From contig CAZCSV010000005.1 of assembly GCA_964501535.1 (NCBI GenBank), positions 124,001-188,000 of the forward strand: DNA of 64,000 nucleotides, in the 5' to 3' direction. Below the pieces are notes generated by a model. The model searched no databases. It was not told where the DNA came from and saw only the letters and a program-made list of their open reading frames with translations. This document shows positions 1 through 9,446 of this stretch, in pieces. Within the stretch, counting starts at the first letter, position 1. Every line of letters starts with the position of its first letter. This stretch comes from FEN-1279 sp964501535 (GTDB lineage: Bacteria > Bacteroidota > Ignavibacteria > Tepidaquicellales > Tepidaquicellaceae). The position numbers and the translations under genes were made by a program.

Positions 1-141
1 ATTTTTGATATTTAAATTTTTTACAGCTTCAACGGCTTCCGAAAGTTTATCGCCGGCAATGTATCTATTGGCGAAAACCCTGACGAGTTTTTTCGGGAAT
101 AGTGGAAGAATTCCCACGATAGCTTTATTGAACGGATTCAT
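1..141 (-). CDS. Proline dehydrogenase, N-terminal fragment (cut by window edge)
   Basis: Only the first 47 codons are inside the window; the gene runs off the left edge. The minus strand reads from an ATG at 139-141 and includes RYIAGDKLSEAVEAVKNLN, which resembles the N-terminal helix region of bacterial monofunctional proline dehydrogenases (first step of proline catabolism, FAD-dependent). No catalytic residue is visible in this piece, so the call rests on N-terminal resemblance only. It is divergent from the pst genes and shares the 1-287 region with their promoter. Confidence 0.55.
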   Translation of the reverse strand, partial: MNPFNKAIVGILPLFPKKLVRVFANRYIAGDKLSEAVEAVKNLNIKN

Positions 142-199
142 AATAAAATACGATAATGGATTAAACAAATTTGAAATATATTCAAGATAAACATTTTTG

Positions 200-228
200 T
201 TTACAATTTCTTTACAATTAATTATCAA
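200..228 (+). promoter_or_regulatory. Pho-box-like array of three 11-bp-spaced direct repeats upstream of pstS
   Basis: TTTACAA at 200, TTTACAA at 211 and TTATCAA at 222 are spaced exactly 11 bp, about 60 bp upstream of the pstS ATG. Heptamers at 11-bp spacing are the usual architecture of PhoB/PhoP-type operators, where each dimer subunit contacts one repeat. The same array occurs at 10390-10418. The regulator is not in the window, so phosphate control is inferred from the downstream genes. Confidence 0.6.
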
Positions 229-286
229 TTAAGAAACATTATTGGGAAATATTTGTAATGTATTAATTAACTTAAAATTATTAAAA

Positions 287-1324
287 ATGAAAAAACTTTT
301 AGTATTATTTTTATTCGGCGTTTTGATTTTTTCCTGCGGGAAAAAGGATGAAAAGCAGGGCAATATGCAGTTAAATGGAGCGGGTGCAACATTTCCTTTT
401 CCGCTTTACTCAAAATGGTTCGATGAATATGCAAAGATAAACAAAGATGCAAAAATCAATTACCAGTCAATCGGAAGCGGCGGCGGAATAAAGCAAATCA
501 CGGAAGGAACGGTAGATTTCGGGGCAACGGACAGTCCGATGAACGAAGAAGAGACCAAAGCGGCGGAATCAAAGAACAATACGAAGATAGACCACATCCC
601 GACTGTTTTGGGTGCGGTTGTACTGACATACAATGTTCCCGGTTTGGATAAGCCGTTGAATTTATCGGGTGAATTAATTTCGGAAATATATCTCGGAAAA
701 ATAAAGAAATGGAATGACCCGAAAATTTTAAAAGAAAATAACGGAGTTAAACTTCCCGATAAGGATATTTCTGTTGTATACAGAACGGACGGAAGCGGAA
801 CTACTTATATTTTCACCGATTATTTATCAAACATCAGTGAAGATTTTAAGAAAGAAGTCGGCATATCCAAGACAGTTAAATTTCCTGCCGGACAGGGTGG
901 AAAGGGTAACGAGGGTGTAACCGGTGTTGTTAAACAGCTTGAGTATTCGATTGGCTATGTTGAATTGATTTATGCTTTGCAAAATAATTTGAAATATGCA
1001 AACATTAAGAATGCAGAAGGTGAATTCATCACTCCTTCCCTTGAATCGGTAACTAAAGCGGGGGAAGTGACGTTACCGCAAATGCCCGAAAGTCTGACGA
1101 TGTCAATTATAAATCCTAAAGGTAAGGGTGCATATCCGATTGCAAGTTACACTTATTTGCTGGTATATGAAAAACACAAAAATTCCGAAAAGGGTAAAAT
1201 GCTGAAATCGTTTTTACAATGGGCATTAACTGACGGTCAGAAATTTGCGAAGGACCTTGGTTACGCACCCCTGCCGGTTGATGTCAGCAAGAAAGCTTTG
1301 GATAAAATTTCAAAAATCAATTAA
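287..1324 (+). CDS. pstS: Phosphate ABC transporter substrate-binding lipoprotein PstS
   Basis: Periplasmic phosphate-binding protein that delivers phosphate to the PstCAB permease. The start is ATG 287; an upstream in-frame TTG at 242 would add 15 residues before the signal peptide and is unlikely. The 345-residue product opens with a lipoprotein signal ending at Cys17 (IFSC), then shows the family hallmarks GAGATFPFPLYSKW, the loop SIGSGGGIKQI, VDFGATDSPM and the phosphate-contacting RTDGSGTTYIF. Length is normal for the family. It lies 24 bp before an outer-membrane porin; pstC, pstA and pstB are not in this window. The repeats at 200-228 probably give phosphate control. Confidence 0.93.
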   Translation: MKKLLVLFLFGVLIFSCGKKDEKQGNMQLNGAGATFPFPLYSKWFDEYAKINKDAKINYQSIGSGGGIKQITEGTVDFGATDSPMNEEETKAAESKNNTKIDHIPTVLGAVVLTYNVPGLDKPLNLSGELISEIYLGKIKKWNDPKILKENNGVKLPDKDISVVYRTDGSGTTYIFTDYLSNISEDFKKEVGISKTVKFPAGQGGKGNEGVTGVVKQLEYSIGYVELIYALQNNLKYANIKNAEGEFITPSLESVTKAGEVTLPQMPESLTMSIINPKGKGAYPIASYTYLLVYEKHKNSEKGKMLKSFLQWALTDGQKFAKDLGYAPLPVDVSKKALDKISKIN

Positions 1325-1348
1325 TTTTATAAAATTAAATTTATATAA

Positions 1349-2671
1349 ATGAAAAAATATTTATTATTATCTCTCGCTTTAGTCTTATTTTCTTCCGCTT
1401 TTTCGCAAAACAAACCCGAATTCAAGAAAGAAGTGAAAATCGGCGGAGTTGTATTTACGGGCTGGACTTTCAATATGGATAATGCGGATTTCATCACAAA
1501 GCTGGATACGAGTTCCGCAAATTCATCCGAGCCTTTCGGATACAATCCCGTAAAGAACCAGTTTGAAACAAGCAGAAACAGTTTTTATTTCGATAGGGCA
1601 TATGTTAACATTAACGCTACCCTGACACCGCAGATAAAGGCAAGAATAACTCCGGATATTTACTCGATGACTGATGGTTCGGGAAAGACGCAGTATTTCA
1701 CGCAAATCAAGTTCGGATATTTTGACTATACGCCTTTAAAAACGGAAGACGGTTTATCATTATCCTTCTCGCTTGGAATTATTCCCAATAACTGGACGAG
1801 CAATATGGACAAATATTACGGTTACAGGGGCGTAGCCAAGACATTAACCGATTACAACTGGACTACGAGTGCAGTAAGGTCAGGGAATACTGTAAAAGTT
1901 ACATCAAGTTCATTTTTCCCGACCGCTGATTTGGGAATGACGACGAAGCTGACATTACCAAAAAAATATGCAGACCTTTACGTGAGTATTTTAAACGGCA
2001 ACGGATTCAGAAACGAAGGTTTCGACCCGAACAGATTCAAGGATATTATGGTAACCGGTTTTGTGTATCCTCTTGCAGAGCAAATTTCTAAGAGAACCGA
2101 AGCGATGAAAAAAGCGAAAAGAAGCAGGCTCGACGGGATTGTCGATTTAACGCTCGGCGGTTTTCTATATATGGGAAGATTGGGAAACAACGAATACGGA
2201 GTGGTAAACGGGGGTCAATATAAAAATACGAGGTTCGGCGGTATGTTAAACTTCAAGTATAATTTCAACAAGGCCGGCTCGATAAAAATCGGCGGCGAGT
2301 ACAGTATGTATTCGAATCAATATCCTTCGCCTGCATCTTCACCGGCAACCGATTCAACCTTAAAGGGAGGCGGTATATCGGCATTTCTCGAATTCAATCC
2401 ACCCATAGAAGAGATAAACGAAAAATTATTTTTAACATTCAGGTATGATATGTTTAATCCGAACACGGATGCCGGAAGCACCACATCATTTTACGATATG
2501 GGCAAACAGAGGCTGATGATAATCGGTCTTATGTACAAGCCTGCAAATTTATTAACGCTTGGTTTATCTTATCATAATATCGGATACGAGCAGAATTATA
2601 TAGTGAAGTATGACGGAACGACTGCGAGCAATCTGAACAGGTTTTATTTGAATGCTATATTGGATTTTTAG
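1349..2671 (+). CDS. Outer-membrane porin, probably phosphate-related (porin O/P type)
   Basis: A 440-residue protein with a signal peptide (cleavage near AFSQ, residue 20) and a long run of alternating beta-strand segments ending in an aromatic C-terminal strand (FYLNAILDF), as expected of an outer-membrane barrel. Features such as ARITPDIYSMTDGSG and a long IPNNW-containing loop region resemble phosphate-selective porin O/P-type proteins. It follows pstS by 24 bp and is likely cotranscribed, which supports a role in bringing phosphate or phosphorylated anions across the outer membrane. Substrate choice is inferred from context. Confidence 0.72.
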   Translation: MKKYLLLSLALVLFSSAFSQNKPEFKKEVKIGGVVFTGWTFNMDNADFITKLDTSSANSSEPFGYNPVKNQFETSRNSFYFDRAYVNINATLTPQIKARITPDIYSMTDGSGKTQYFTQIKFGYFDYTPLKTEDGLSLSFSLGIIPNNWTSNMDKYYGYRGVAKTLTDYNWTTSAVRSGNTVKVTSSSFFPTADLGMTTKLTLPKKYADLYVSILNGNGFRNEGFDPNRFKDIMVTGFVYPLAEQISKRTEAMKKAKRSRLDGIVDLTLGGFLYMGRLGNNEYGVVNGGQYKNTRFGGMLNFKYNFNKAGSIKIGGEYSMYSNQYPSPASSPATDSTLKGGGISAFLEFNPPIEEINEKLFLTFRYDMFNPNTDAGSTTSFYDMGKQRLMIIGLMYKPANLLTLGLSYHNIGYEQNYIVKYDGTTASNLNRFYLNAILDF

Positions 2672-2686
2672 GATTAATTTTTAATC

Positions 2687-2713
2687 TCGTTCCCAAACTC
2701 AGTTTGGGAACGA
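2687..2713. repeat. Dispersed palindrome, copy 1 (TCGTTCCCAAAC family)
   Basis: A 12-bp perfect stem, TCGTTCCCAAAC / GTTTGGGAACGA, with loop TCA, sits between the convergent porin and phosphoesterase genes. The same stem with loop ATA occurs at 32499-32525. There is no clean T tract, so it is a dispersed palindromic repeat that may also end transcription. Confidence 0.8.
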
Positions 2714-2764
2714 AACTATTTTATTAATTAGTATATTATAAAATCAAACTTTGAATCGATATTC

Positions 2765-3460
2765 TTAATCAAAGAATATTAATTTTACTTCACAATTTTC
2801 ATTTATAACAATATAAGAAGACGGTATATCAGTCCAGCACCCGGAATTATAATAGGTTACATTTTTTTCGGGGTAATCATATTTTTCCGCATGGTGTGTA
2901 TGACCGCATATTACAACATCAGCTTTTTTTTGTCTTCCGTATTCAGCGGCGCCGTCGGCAACTTTTTTCGCCAATCTGAGCCAGCCTTTACTTTTTCTTT
3001 TAATGAATCTTGCAAAATTTTGTTTTTCGCTTCCCCATCTTTGAATTCTATCATAAATAAAAGAAGCAATTGCACTAATAATCACATTCTCATTTAAAAA
3101 CCTGTCGAACTGGTGTCCGTGAATGGCAAGATACCTGAATCCATTTAATTCCCAGGTGTATTCTTTATGAACTTCTATTCCTATTAAATGTGACATAATT
3201 TCCGCAAGTCCATCATCGTGATTTCCCTCTACCCAAATTACATCAATGTTTCTTTTTGGATTTGACAGTTTCCTTACTATCGATAATAAATTCCAATGGT
3301 CTTTTTTCAGGCGTGCAAAATTAAGATTATCGAAAATATCACCAAGCAGTATTAACCTGTTAAACATATATTGGGAGAGCATTTCGGCTATTTGCTTTGG
3401 TCTCGCAACCTCCGAACCAAGATGAACATCGGAAATTATAATTGTATCGACTTTTTCCAG
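2765..3460 (-). CDS. Metallophosphoesterase (UDP-2,3-diacylglucosamine diphosphatase-like)
   Basis: Calcineurin-like phosphoesterase. The metal-binding set is SDVHLG, GDIFDN, GNHDD and IHGHQFD, with a late CGHTHH, all in order. The first in-frame ATG (3382) would cut off SDVHLG, so the true start lies upstream. The frame is open only to 3475 and holds no ATG, GTG or TTG there; CTG at 3460 (then EKVDTIIISDVHLG) or ATT at 3475 are the candidates, and I used CTG. Family members include LpxH-like lipid A enzymes and broader YbbF/UDP-diacylglucosamine hydrolases; the exact substrate is not certain. Convergent with the porin gene. Confidence 0.8.
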   Translation of the reverse strand: MEKVDTIIISDVHLGSEVARPKQIAEMLSQYMFNRLILLGDIFDNLNFARLKKDHWNLLSIVRKLSNPKRNIDVIWVEGNHDDGLAEIMSHLIGIEVHKEYTWELNGFRYLAIHGHQFDRFLNENVIISAIASFIYDRIQRWGSEKQNFARFIKRKSKGWLRLAKKVADGAAEYGRQKKADVVICGHTHHAEKYDYPEKNVTYYNSGCWTDIPSSYIVINENCEVKLIFFD

Positions 3461-3674
3461 TAAATAATATTTAATTTAAACAATATTAAAACTATGCTTA
3501 TCATATTATTAAAAGGTTTATTAAATGTAAATAAAATGTTAAGTATTGGTAATTTTAACTCTGTTATATATTCAAACACACTATCGTTTTAACGTTTTAT
3601 TAATAATTCCTTTATAATATGAAGAAAAATATTGACGACTTTTATATAACTATTTTATAGAAGAAATATAAAAA

Positions 3675-4691
3675 ATGAAAAAAATCCTTTTTATATGCGG
3701 CTCTGTGAATCAAACTTCGATGATGCATAAAATTTCTAAACCTCTTCAAAACAAATATGATTGTTGGTTTTCTCCGTTTTATGCGGATGGTTTTATTGAT
3801 TCGTTAACAAAAAAAGGATATCTCAATTTTTCAATTCTTGGTGGTAATTTCAGAAAAGATACCGAAGAATATCTTTCAGTCAATTACCTGAAAAAAGACT
3901 ATCGAGGTATTAAAAACAATTATGATCTCGTCGTAACCTGTACCGATTTGATAATTCCAAATAATATTAGAAAAAAGAAAATTGTTCTTGTTCAGGAAGG
4001 TATGATAGATCCGAAAAATATGTTTTTTTATACGGCTAAATACTTTGGCTCTCCGAGGTATCTTGCAAGTACATCTACAACAGGTATTTCCGATTTGTAT
4101 GACTATTTTTGCGTTGCTTCAGAAGGTTATAAAAAATTATTTGTAAAAAACGGATGTAATCCTGATAAAATTAAAGTTACTGGAATTCCGAATTTTGATA
4201 ATTGCAAAAAGTTTTTAAACAACAAATTCCCTCATAAAGATTTTGTATTAGTCTGCACATCGGATTCAAGAGAAACATTTAAATACGAAAACAGAAAAAA
4301 ATTTATTGAGAATGCAGTGAAAATAGCAAAAGATAAATTCCTTATCTTCAAATTGCATCCAAACGAAAAAAAAGACCGTGCAATTAAGGAAATTAAAAAA
4401 TATGCCCCCGGTTCACTTGTTTTCACCGAAGGCAATACAAATGAAATGATAGCAAATTGTAATACTCTTATAACCAAATATTCTTCTGTTGTATACATAG
4501 GAATTGCTCTCGGAAAAAAAGTTTATTCGGATTTTAATATTGAAAAATTAAAATCACTTGTACCCCTACAAAACAATGGAACTTCGGCATTCATGATAGC
4601 ACAATTTTGTGAGCATCTTGTTGAAAAAAATACTGAGGAAATATATGATTATCAAAATAAGGCTTATATAATTCCTGTTCCGGAATATTAA
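3675..4691 (+). CDS. CDP-glycerol glycerophosphotransferase-like GT-B glycosyltransferase
   Basis: First gene of the surface-sugar operon. The 338-residue protein starts MKKILFICGSVNQTSMMHKI and has two Rossmann-like halves; the C-terminal half contains KVTGIPNFDN, LIFKLHPNEKKD and the nucleotide-site segment ITKYSSVVYIGIALGKKVY, matching CDP-glycerol phosphotransferase and UDP-GlcNAc epimerase-like GT-B folds. It probably transfers the activated sugar made by the six following genes onto a glycan or lipid acceptor. It has no signal peptide or membrane segment. Donor and acceptor cannot be read from sequence. 10 bp separate it from the next gene. Confidence 0.65.
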   Translation: MKKILFICGSVNQTSMMHKISKPLQNKYDCWFSPFYADGFIDSLTKKGYLNFSILGGNFRKDTEEYLSVNYLKKDYRGIKNNYDLVVTCTDLIIPNNIRKKKIVLVQEGMIDPKNMFFYTAKYFGSPRYLASTSTTGISDLYDYFCVASEGYKKLFVKNGCNPDKIKVTGIPNFDNCKKFLNNKFPHKDFVLVCTSDSRETFKYENRKKFIENAVKIAKDKFLIFKLHPNEKKDRAIKEIKKYAPGSLVFTEGNTNEMIANCNTLITKYSSVVYIGIALGKKVYSDFNIEKLKSLVPLQNNGTSAFMIAQFCEHLVEKNTEEIYDYQNKAYIIPVPEY

Positions 4692-4701
4692 TTTTATTAA
4701 T

Positions 4702-5514
4702 TTGAAACATATTTCTTCCATATTAATAATAATACAAGCAAGAAGAGGTTCAACTCGTTTACCCGATAAAATACTGTTACCTGTTTGCGGAAAAGAAATA
4801 CTGGTAAGAATGGTTGAAAGAGTAAGAAGGTCAGCATATGGTAGAAATGTTGTAGTAGCAACAACAAATAAAAAAGAGGATGATTTAATTGTAGAGATTT
4901 GCAAACGAGAAAAAATAAATTATTTCAGGGGAGATGAAAATGATTTATTGGATAGACACTACCACGCATCCTTGTATTATGAAGCCGATATAGTTGCAAA
5001 AATACCTTCCGATTGCCCTTTGATTGACCCTCAAATAATTAATAAAGTATTTTACAATTTTTTTTTCAATTACCCGTATTATGATTTTGTGAGCAATCTT
5101 CATCCCCCTTCATATCCGGACGGAAATGATGTAGAAGTAATGAAAATTAGCGCTCTTGAATCTGCATGGAGAAATGCAAAAGAGCCATACCAGAGAGAAC
5201 ACACAACGCCTTACATTTGGGATAGTCCTGAATTATTTAGAGTTGGTAACATTATTTGGGAAAGCGATCTCGATTACTCTATGTCTCATAGGTTTACATT
5301 GGATTATAAAGAAGATTATGAATTTATAAAAAATATATTCGAGGAATTGTATCCGCGAAATCCGAATTTTGGATTAAAAGATATTTTACATCTTATAGAT
5401 TCAAAAAAAACAAAACTAAAAGAAATTAATAAAAAATATCTCGGTGTTAATTGGTACAGAAATCATCTCCATAGTCTGAAAACCATTACACCGGCACAAA
5501 CAAAAGTTATATGA
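4702..5514 (+). CDS. SpsF-type cytidylyltransferase (CMP-sugar activating enzyme)
   Basis: Nucleotidyltransferase of the CMP-sugar synthetase superfamily. The signature IIIQARRGSTRLPDKIL near the N-terminus is the CTP-binding motif of SpsF and related cytidylyltransferases, followed by VVATTNKKEDD and the metal-site segment KIPSDCPLIDP. The start is TTG at 4702, as no in-frame ATG precedes the signature. With the NeuB-like synthase at the end of the operon it forms the usual synthase plus activation pair for a 2-keto-3-deoxy sugar acid, so the likely reaction is CTP plus ulosonic acid to CMP-sugar. It overlaps the next gene by 4 bp. Confidence 0.8.
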   Translation: MKHISSILIIIQARRGSTRLPDKILLPVCGKEILVRMVERVRRSAYGRNVVVATTNKKEDDLIVEICKREKINYFRGDENDLLDRHYHASLYYEADIVAKIPSDCPLIDPQIINKVFYNFFFNYPYYDFVSNLHPPSYPDGNDVEVMKISALESAWRNAKEPYQREHTTPYIWDSPELFRVGNIIWESDLDYSMSHRFTLDYKEDYEFIKNIFEELYPRNPNFGLKDILHLIDSKKTKLKEINKKYLGVNWYRNHLHSLKTITPAQTKVI

Positions 5515-6368
5515 CAAAAGAAGAAATTAATGAATTACAGAAGACTGCTTTTAAAGTCCGCGAACATATAATTAAAATGGCAACGGAAGGAGGATGTTTT
5601 ATCGGTGCTTCCCTCTCCTGTGCAGATATCATAGTCTACCTCTATAAATGTTTTTTGAATATTAATGCCGATAATCTCGGTGACCCGAAACGTGATTACT
5701 TTTTCCTGTCAAAAGGACACGACGTACCGGCATTGTATGGTACATTAGCTGAAATTGGCTTCATTGAAAAAGAAAGACTGAAAAATCATTTGGGAACGAA
5801 CGATTATATCTACTGGCATCCAAATGTAAATATTCCGGGCATTGAATTTCATTCGGGTTCACTGGGACACCTGCTAAGTGTTGCAATGGGTGTGGCATAC
5901 GATTGTAAATTAAGGAATCAAAACAATAAAATTGTAGTATTACTTGGTGATGGAGAACTTAACGAAGGTTCAATCTGGGAGGCATCATTGGTAGCAGCCT
6001 CTCTCAAACTCGATAATTTGATTGCCGTTGTAGATAGAAATAATTTTCAGGCTAATATGGAAACCGAAAAATTAATCACACTTGAACCTCTTGCAGATAA
6101 ATTTCGCATTTTCGGATGGAATGTATGGGAAACCAATGGACACAGTTTCCTTGATTTAGAAAAAATTTTCAACAGTTTATTGTATTATTCTGGAAGACCT
6201 TCAATCATCATTGCAGATACTATAAGAGGAAAAGGTTTACCAAGCATCGAAGCAAGAGCAGATAGATGGTTCTCAAATTTTGCGTATGAAGAAGTAATCG
6301 ATTTGCTGGAAGAACTTAAAACACAGGTAAAAACTAATATAAAATCAGTAACTTTAATTGTCAGATAA
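5511..6368 (+). CDS. Transketolase, N-terminal (TPP-binding) subunit
   Basis: The 285-residue half-transketolase carries the thiamine diphosphate motif GDGELNEG (GDG at 146-148) closing at RNN near 176-178, and the N-terminal LSKGH segment. The partner half is the next gene, so the pair makes one split transketolase that moves two-carbon ketol units between sugars. Location inside a sugar-nucleotide operon, rather than with pentose-phosphate genes, argues for a dedicated role in building or trimming the sugar backbone. The ATG overlaps the previous stop (ATGA). Confidence 0.88.
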   Translation: MTKEEINELQKTAFKVREHIIKMATEGGCFIGASLSCADIIVYLYKCFLNINADNLGDPKRDYFFLSKGHDVPALYGTLAEIGFIEKERLKNHLGTNDYIYWHPNVNIPGIEFHSGSLGHLLSVAMGVAYDCKLRNQNNKIVVLLGDGELNEGSIWEASLVAASLKLDNLIAVVDRNNFQANMETEKLITLEPLADKFRIFGWNVWETNGHSFLDLEKIFNSLLYYSGRPSIIIADTIRGKGLPSIEARADRWFSNFAYEEVIDLLEELKTQVKTNIKSVTLIVR

Positions 6369-7281
6369 AATGGTGTACGAAGAAATTCTTGAAGAATTAA
6401 TAAACAATGACGATAGATTTATTGTAATGACAGCCGAAAACAGGATGGCAATAAGAAATCTGCCATCGAAAATCGGAAATAAATTTATTGATACCGGAAT
6501 TACCGAAATGACACTCGTGGGAATGTCTGCGGGTCTTGCTCTAAGGGGAAGAATACCGATTGTTCACGCTTTAGCAACGTTTTTAACAATGCGGGCTTTT
6601 GAATTTATCAGAACCGATATTGGCATTGGGAATCTACCCGTTAAACTTATCGGTGCAGTGCCGGGCTTGCTGTCCGAAGCAAACGGACCTACACATCAGG
6701 CTCTCGAAGACATCTCTATAATGAGAGGAATTCCAAATATGCGGATTTTCTGTCCAGCTGATGAAAATGATTTATTGGTATGCATAGAAAAAGTTTTAAA
6801 CAGTCCTTCTCCATATTATATCAGATATAATAATAGAAGACCTCTTTATAAGCATTCAAAAGATTTTCAGGAGGGCAAAGCAGAAGTAATTTTCAAAGGA
6901 GAAGATATAAATATTTTAACTTATGGAACATTATTTTCCGAAGCGCTTGAAACCCGCGAATTAATACAAAACAAAGGTCTTGATACAGGTCTTGTAAATT
7001 TTCGAACTCTGAAGCCAATCGATAAAGATGTAATTATTGAGTCTTTGAGAAACAGTTGCCTAACGGTAATTATTGAAGACCATTTTTTAACAGGTGGTTT
7101 GTTTTCTATAGTTTCCGAAATAGCTTTGCTGAATAATATTGCGTCTAAAATATTACCAATTGGCTTTTCAAACAGATGGTTCAAACCTGCTTTGTTCAAA
7201 GATGTATTGGTTTACGAAAAACTTACGCCATTCTTTTTAATGAACAGAATTCTAAAAGAAATGTCAAAAATATTATGGTAA
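6358..7281 (+). CDS. Transketolase, C-terminal (pyrimidine-binding) subunit
   Basis: Partner of the preceding half. It has the pyrimidine-binding domain with the cofactor-activating Glu in DTGITEMTLVGMSAGLAL (Glu50) and a C-terminal transketolase domain beginning near FKGEDINILTYG. The start is TTG 6358, 11 bp inside the previous gene; ATG 6370 is the alternative and would remove only four residues. Total length (307) is typical of archaeal and bacterial split transketolase C-subunits. It overlaps the aminotransferase gene by 7 bp. Confidence 0.87.
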   Translation: MSDKMVYEEILEELINNDDRFIVMTAENRMAIRNLPSKIGNKFIDTGITEMTLVGMSAGLALRGRIPIVHALATFLTMRAFEFIRTDIGIGNLPVKLIGAVPGLLSEANGPTHQALEDISIMRGIPNMRIFCPADENDLLVCIEKVLNSPSPYYIRYNNRRPLYKHSKDFQEGKAEVIFKGEDINILTYGTLFSEALETRELIQNKGLDTGLVNFRTLKPIDKDVIIESLRNSCLTVIIEDHFLTGGLFSIVSEIALLNNIASKILPIGFSNRWFKPALFKDVLVYEKLTPFFLMNRILKEMSKILW

Positions 7282-8606
7282 ACAAAATAACATTCAACAA
7301 TGATTTTCCGGTGATTACAGAATCCGAAAATTTAATTAAAAGGGCAACGCCTCTTATTCCTGCTTTAACTCAGACTTTAGCCAAAGGACCTACACAATGG
7401 ATAGATGGTATTGCACCAAAATATTTAAAGAAAGGTAAAGGTTCTCACGTTTGGGATGTTGACGGAAATGAATACCTGGATTACAATATGGGTATAGGAC
7501 CTATCGTTCTTGGATATGCTTATGATAAAGTCGATGAAGCGATAAAAAGACAACTCGAAGACGGAATAACTTTTTCATTAATGCACCCGCTTGAAATTCA
7601 AGCCGCAGAAAAAATCAGGTCTGTCGTGCTTAATGCTGAAAATGTTAGATTTTCAAAAACAGGATGTGACGTAGCTTCAGCTGCAATCAGACTTGCAAGA
7701 GCCTATACAAAACGTGATAAGGTTTTATGTTACGGCTATCACGGATGGCATGATTGGTATATAACCGTAACGGATAGAAATGCAGGAATTCCAACTGTCA
7801 TTAACGAACTTACAAATACTTTTATTTATAATGATATTGATTCATTCATAAATTTAGTAGACGAGAATACTGCTTGTGTAATTATGGAGCCTGTAATTTT
7901 TGAAAAACCAAATAGTGATTTTTTATGGATGGTAAGAGAAGTATGTAATAGGTATGGAATAATTTTAATTTTCGATGAGATGTGGACAGGATTTAGATTT
8001 GCACCAGGAGGAGCCCAGGAGTATTTTGGAATAATACCGGACCTGGCAGTGTATTCAAAAGCTATTGCTAACGGAATGCCTGTGTCGGTGTTAACAGGTG
8101 AAGAAAGGATTATGAGACTATTGAATAAAGATGTATTCTTTTTCACAACATTTGGAGGAGAAACTCTGTCTCTTGCGGCAATTATAGCAACGATAGATGA
8201 AATCGTGGAAAAAAATGTTCCGAATTTTCTTTTTACTCAGGGTAAAAAATTAAAAGATGGTTATAATAGAATCGCTGAATCCCTCGAAATGGATTATACA
8301 AAATGTACCGGATATGATGTTCGAACTATCATAACATTTAATCCTGAAGTTACCGACCCACTCGAGATGAAATCTCTCCTCCAGCAGGAAATGATTAAAA
8401 GAGGAATATTATGGGGAGGATTTCATAATATTTGTTTTTCCCATTCTGACGGTGATATAAAATACACGCTTGAAGCTTACGAAGATACATTACCAATTTT
8501 GAAAAAAGCTGTTTCTGAAGGAAATGTAAAAAAATATTTAAAAGGAAACACAATAGAGCCGGTATTCAGAAAAACCACGAAATTCAAAAAAACAGAAAAA
8601 GTATGA
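7275..8606 (+). CDS. Class III PLP aminotransferase, glutamate-1-semialdehyde aminomutase-like
   Basis: PLP enzyme of fold type I, class III. From ATG 7275 the protein is 443 residues, with the typical VDGNEYLDYNMGIGPIVLG entry, cofactor Asp234 in FDEMWTGFRF and the Schiff-base lysine Lys262 in YSKAIANGMPVSVLTG. It is most like HemL-type enzymes, but haem synthesis is not suggested by its neighbours: it sits between a split transketolase and an SDR inside a sugar operon, so it may aminate a keto- or aldehydo-sugar intermediate. The longer reading frame back to 7176 lies wholly within the transketolase gene and was not used. Confidence 0.8.
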   Translation: MVNKITFNNDFPVITESENLIKRATPLIPALTQTLAKGPTQWIDGIAPKYLKKGKGSHVWDVDGNEYLDYNMGIGPIVLGYAYDKVDEAIKRQLEDGITFSLMHPLEIQAAEKIRSVVLNAENVRFSKTGCDVASAAIRLARAYTKRDKVLCYGYHGWHDWYITVTDRNAGIPTVINELTNTFIYNDIDSFINLVDENTACVIMEPVIFEKPNSDFLWMVREVCNRYGIILIFDEMWTGFRFAPGGAQEYFGIIPDLAVYSKAIANGMPVSVLTGEERIMRLLNKDVFFFTTFGGETLSLAAIIATIDEIVEKNVPNFLFTQGKKLKDGYNRIAESLEMDYTKCTGYDVRTIITFNPEVTDPLEMKSLLQQEMIKRGILWGGFHNICFSHSDGDIKYTLEAYEDTLPILKKAVSEGNVKKYLKGNTIEPVFRKTTKFKKTEKV

Positions 8607-9415
8607 ATATAAAAAATATTTTTTCACTTGAAGGAAAAACTGCAATTGTTACAGGAGGAGCAGGTTTAATTGGTCAAATGCAATGCAAAGCATTATCTGA
8701 ATTTGGAGCTAACGTGATTGTATGTGATTTAGATTTAGAAAAATCGGAGAAAATAGCATTGGAACTAAACAAGAATTCTTTCGCTACAACACTCGATGTA
8801 ACAAAAGAAGAATCCATAACTCGTGTTAAAAACGCGGTTTTATCCAAAACAAAAAGTATCGATATACTTGTAAATAACGCAGCTATTAATGATATATTTG
8901 CAGGTGATTTGTCAGTCCTTGAACAATCTATGTTCGAAAACTATTCTCTCGACCTATGGGAAAAATCTCTAAAAGTAAATCTTACGGGCACATTTCTTTG
9001 CTGTAAAATATTCGGGAGTGAAATGGCAAAAAGAAATAATGGTAGTATTATAAATATTGCATCAACATATGGAATTGTTGGTCCCGACCAATCCATTTAC
9101 ACAAATGAAATCGGTACACAAATGTTTTTTAAATCTCCTGCTTATCCCGCAAGCAAAGGTGCAATAATTAATTTCACCCGTTACCTTGCGGCATATTGGG
9201 GAAATAAAGGGGTTCGAGTTAATACACTCTCACCCGGCGGAGTAGAAAACGGACAGGACAAATACTTCATTAAAAACTATTCAAAGAAAACAATGCTCGG
9301 AAAAATGGCAAAGCCCGAAGACTATATGGGCGCAATTGTATTTTTAGCAAGCGATGCAGCATCTTATATGACAGGTGCAAACCTTGTAGTAGACGGCGGT
9401 TGGACTGCCTGGTAA
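8603..9415 (+). CDS. Short-chain dehydrogenase/reductase in the sugar operon
   Basis: Classical SDR of 270 residues: nucleotide motif TGGAGLIG (residues 18-25), structural NNAA at 91-94, and the catalytic Ser154, Tyr181 and Lys185 (YPASK). CDLD following the second strand suggests NAD(H) rather than NADP(H). A likely role is oxidising or reducing a sugar hydroxyl/keto group before or after the aminotransferase step. The ATG overlaps the previous stop by 4 bp. An insertion of about 20 residues between the NNAA and catalytic segments is common in sugar-modifying SDRs. Confidence 0.85.
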   Translation: MNIKNIFSLEGKTAIVTGGAGLIGQMQCKALSEFGANVIVCDLDLEKSEKIALELNKNSFATTLDVTKEESITRVKNAVLSKTKSIDILVNNAAINDIFAGDLSVLEQSMFENYSLDLWEKSLKVNLTGTFLCCKIFGSEMAKRNNGSIINIASTYGIVGPDQSIYTNEIGTQMFFKSPAYPASKGAIINFTRYLAAYWGNKGVRVNTLSPGGVENGQDKYFIKNYSKKTMLGKMAKPEDYMGAIVFLASDAASYMTGANLVVDGGWTAW

Positions 9416-9446
9416 ATTTTTTTAAAATTTATAAATAAAACAAACT

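Noticed and set aside
5..190. Plus-strand 61-codon frame at the left edge
   Set aside because: The minus strand encodes a better protein here (proline dehydrogenase start); this is the shadow.
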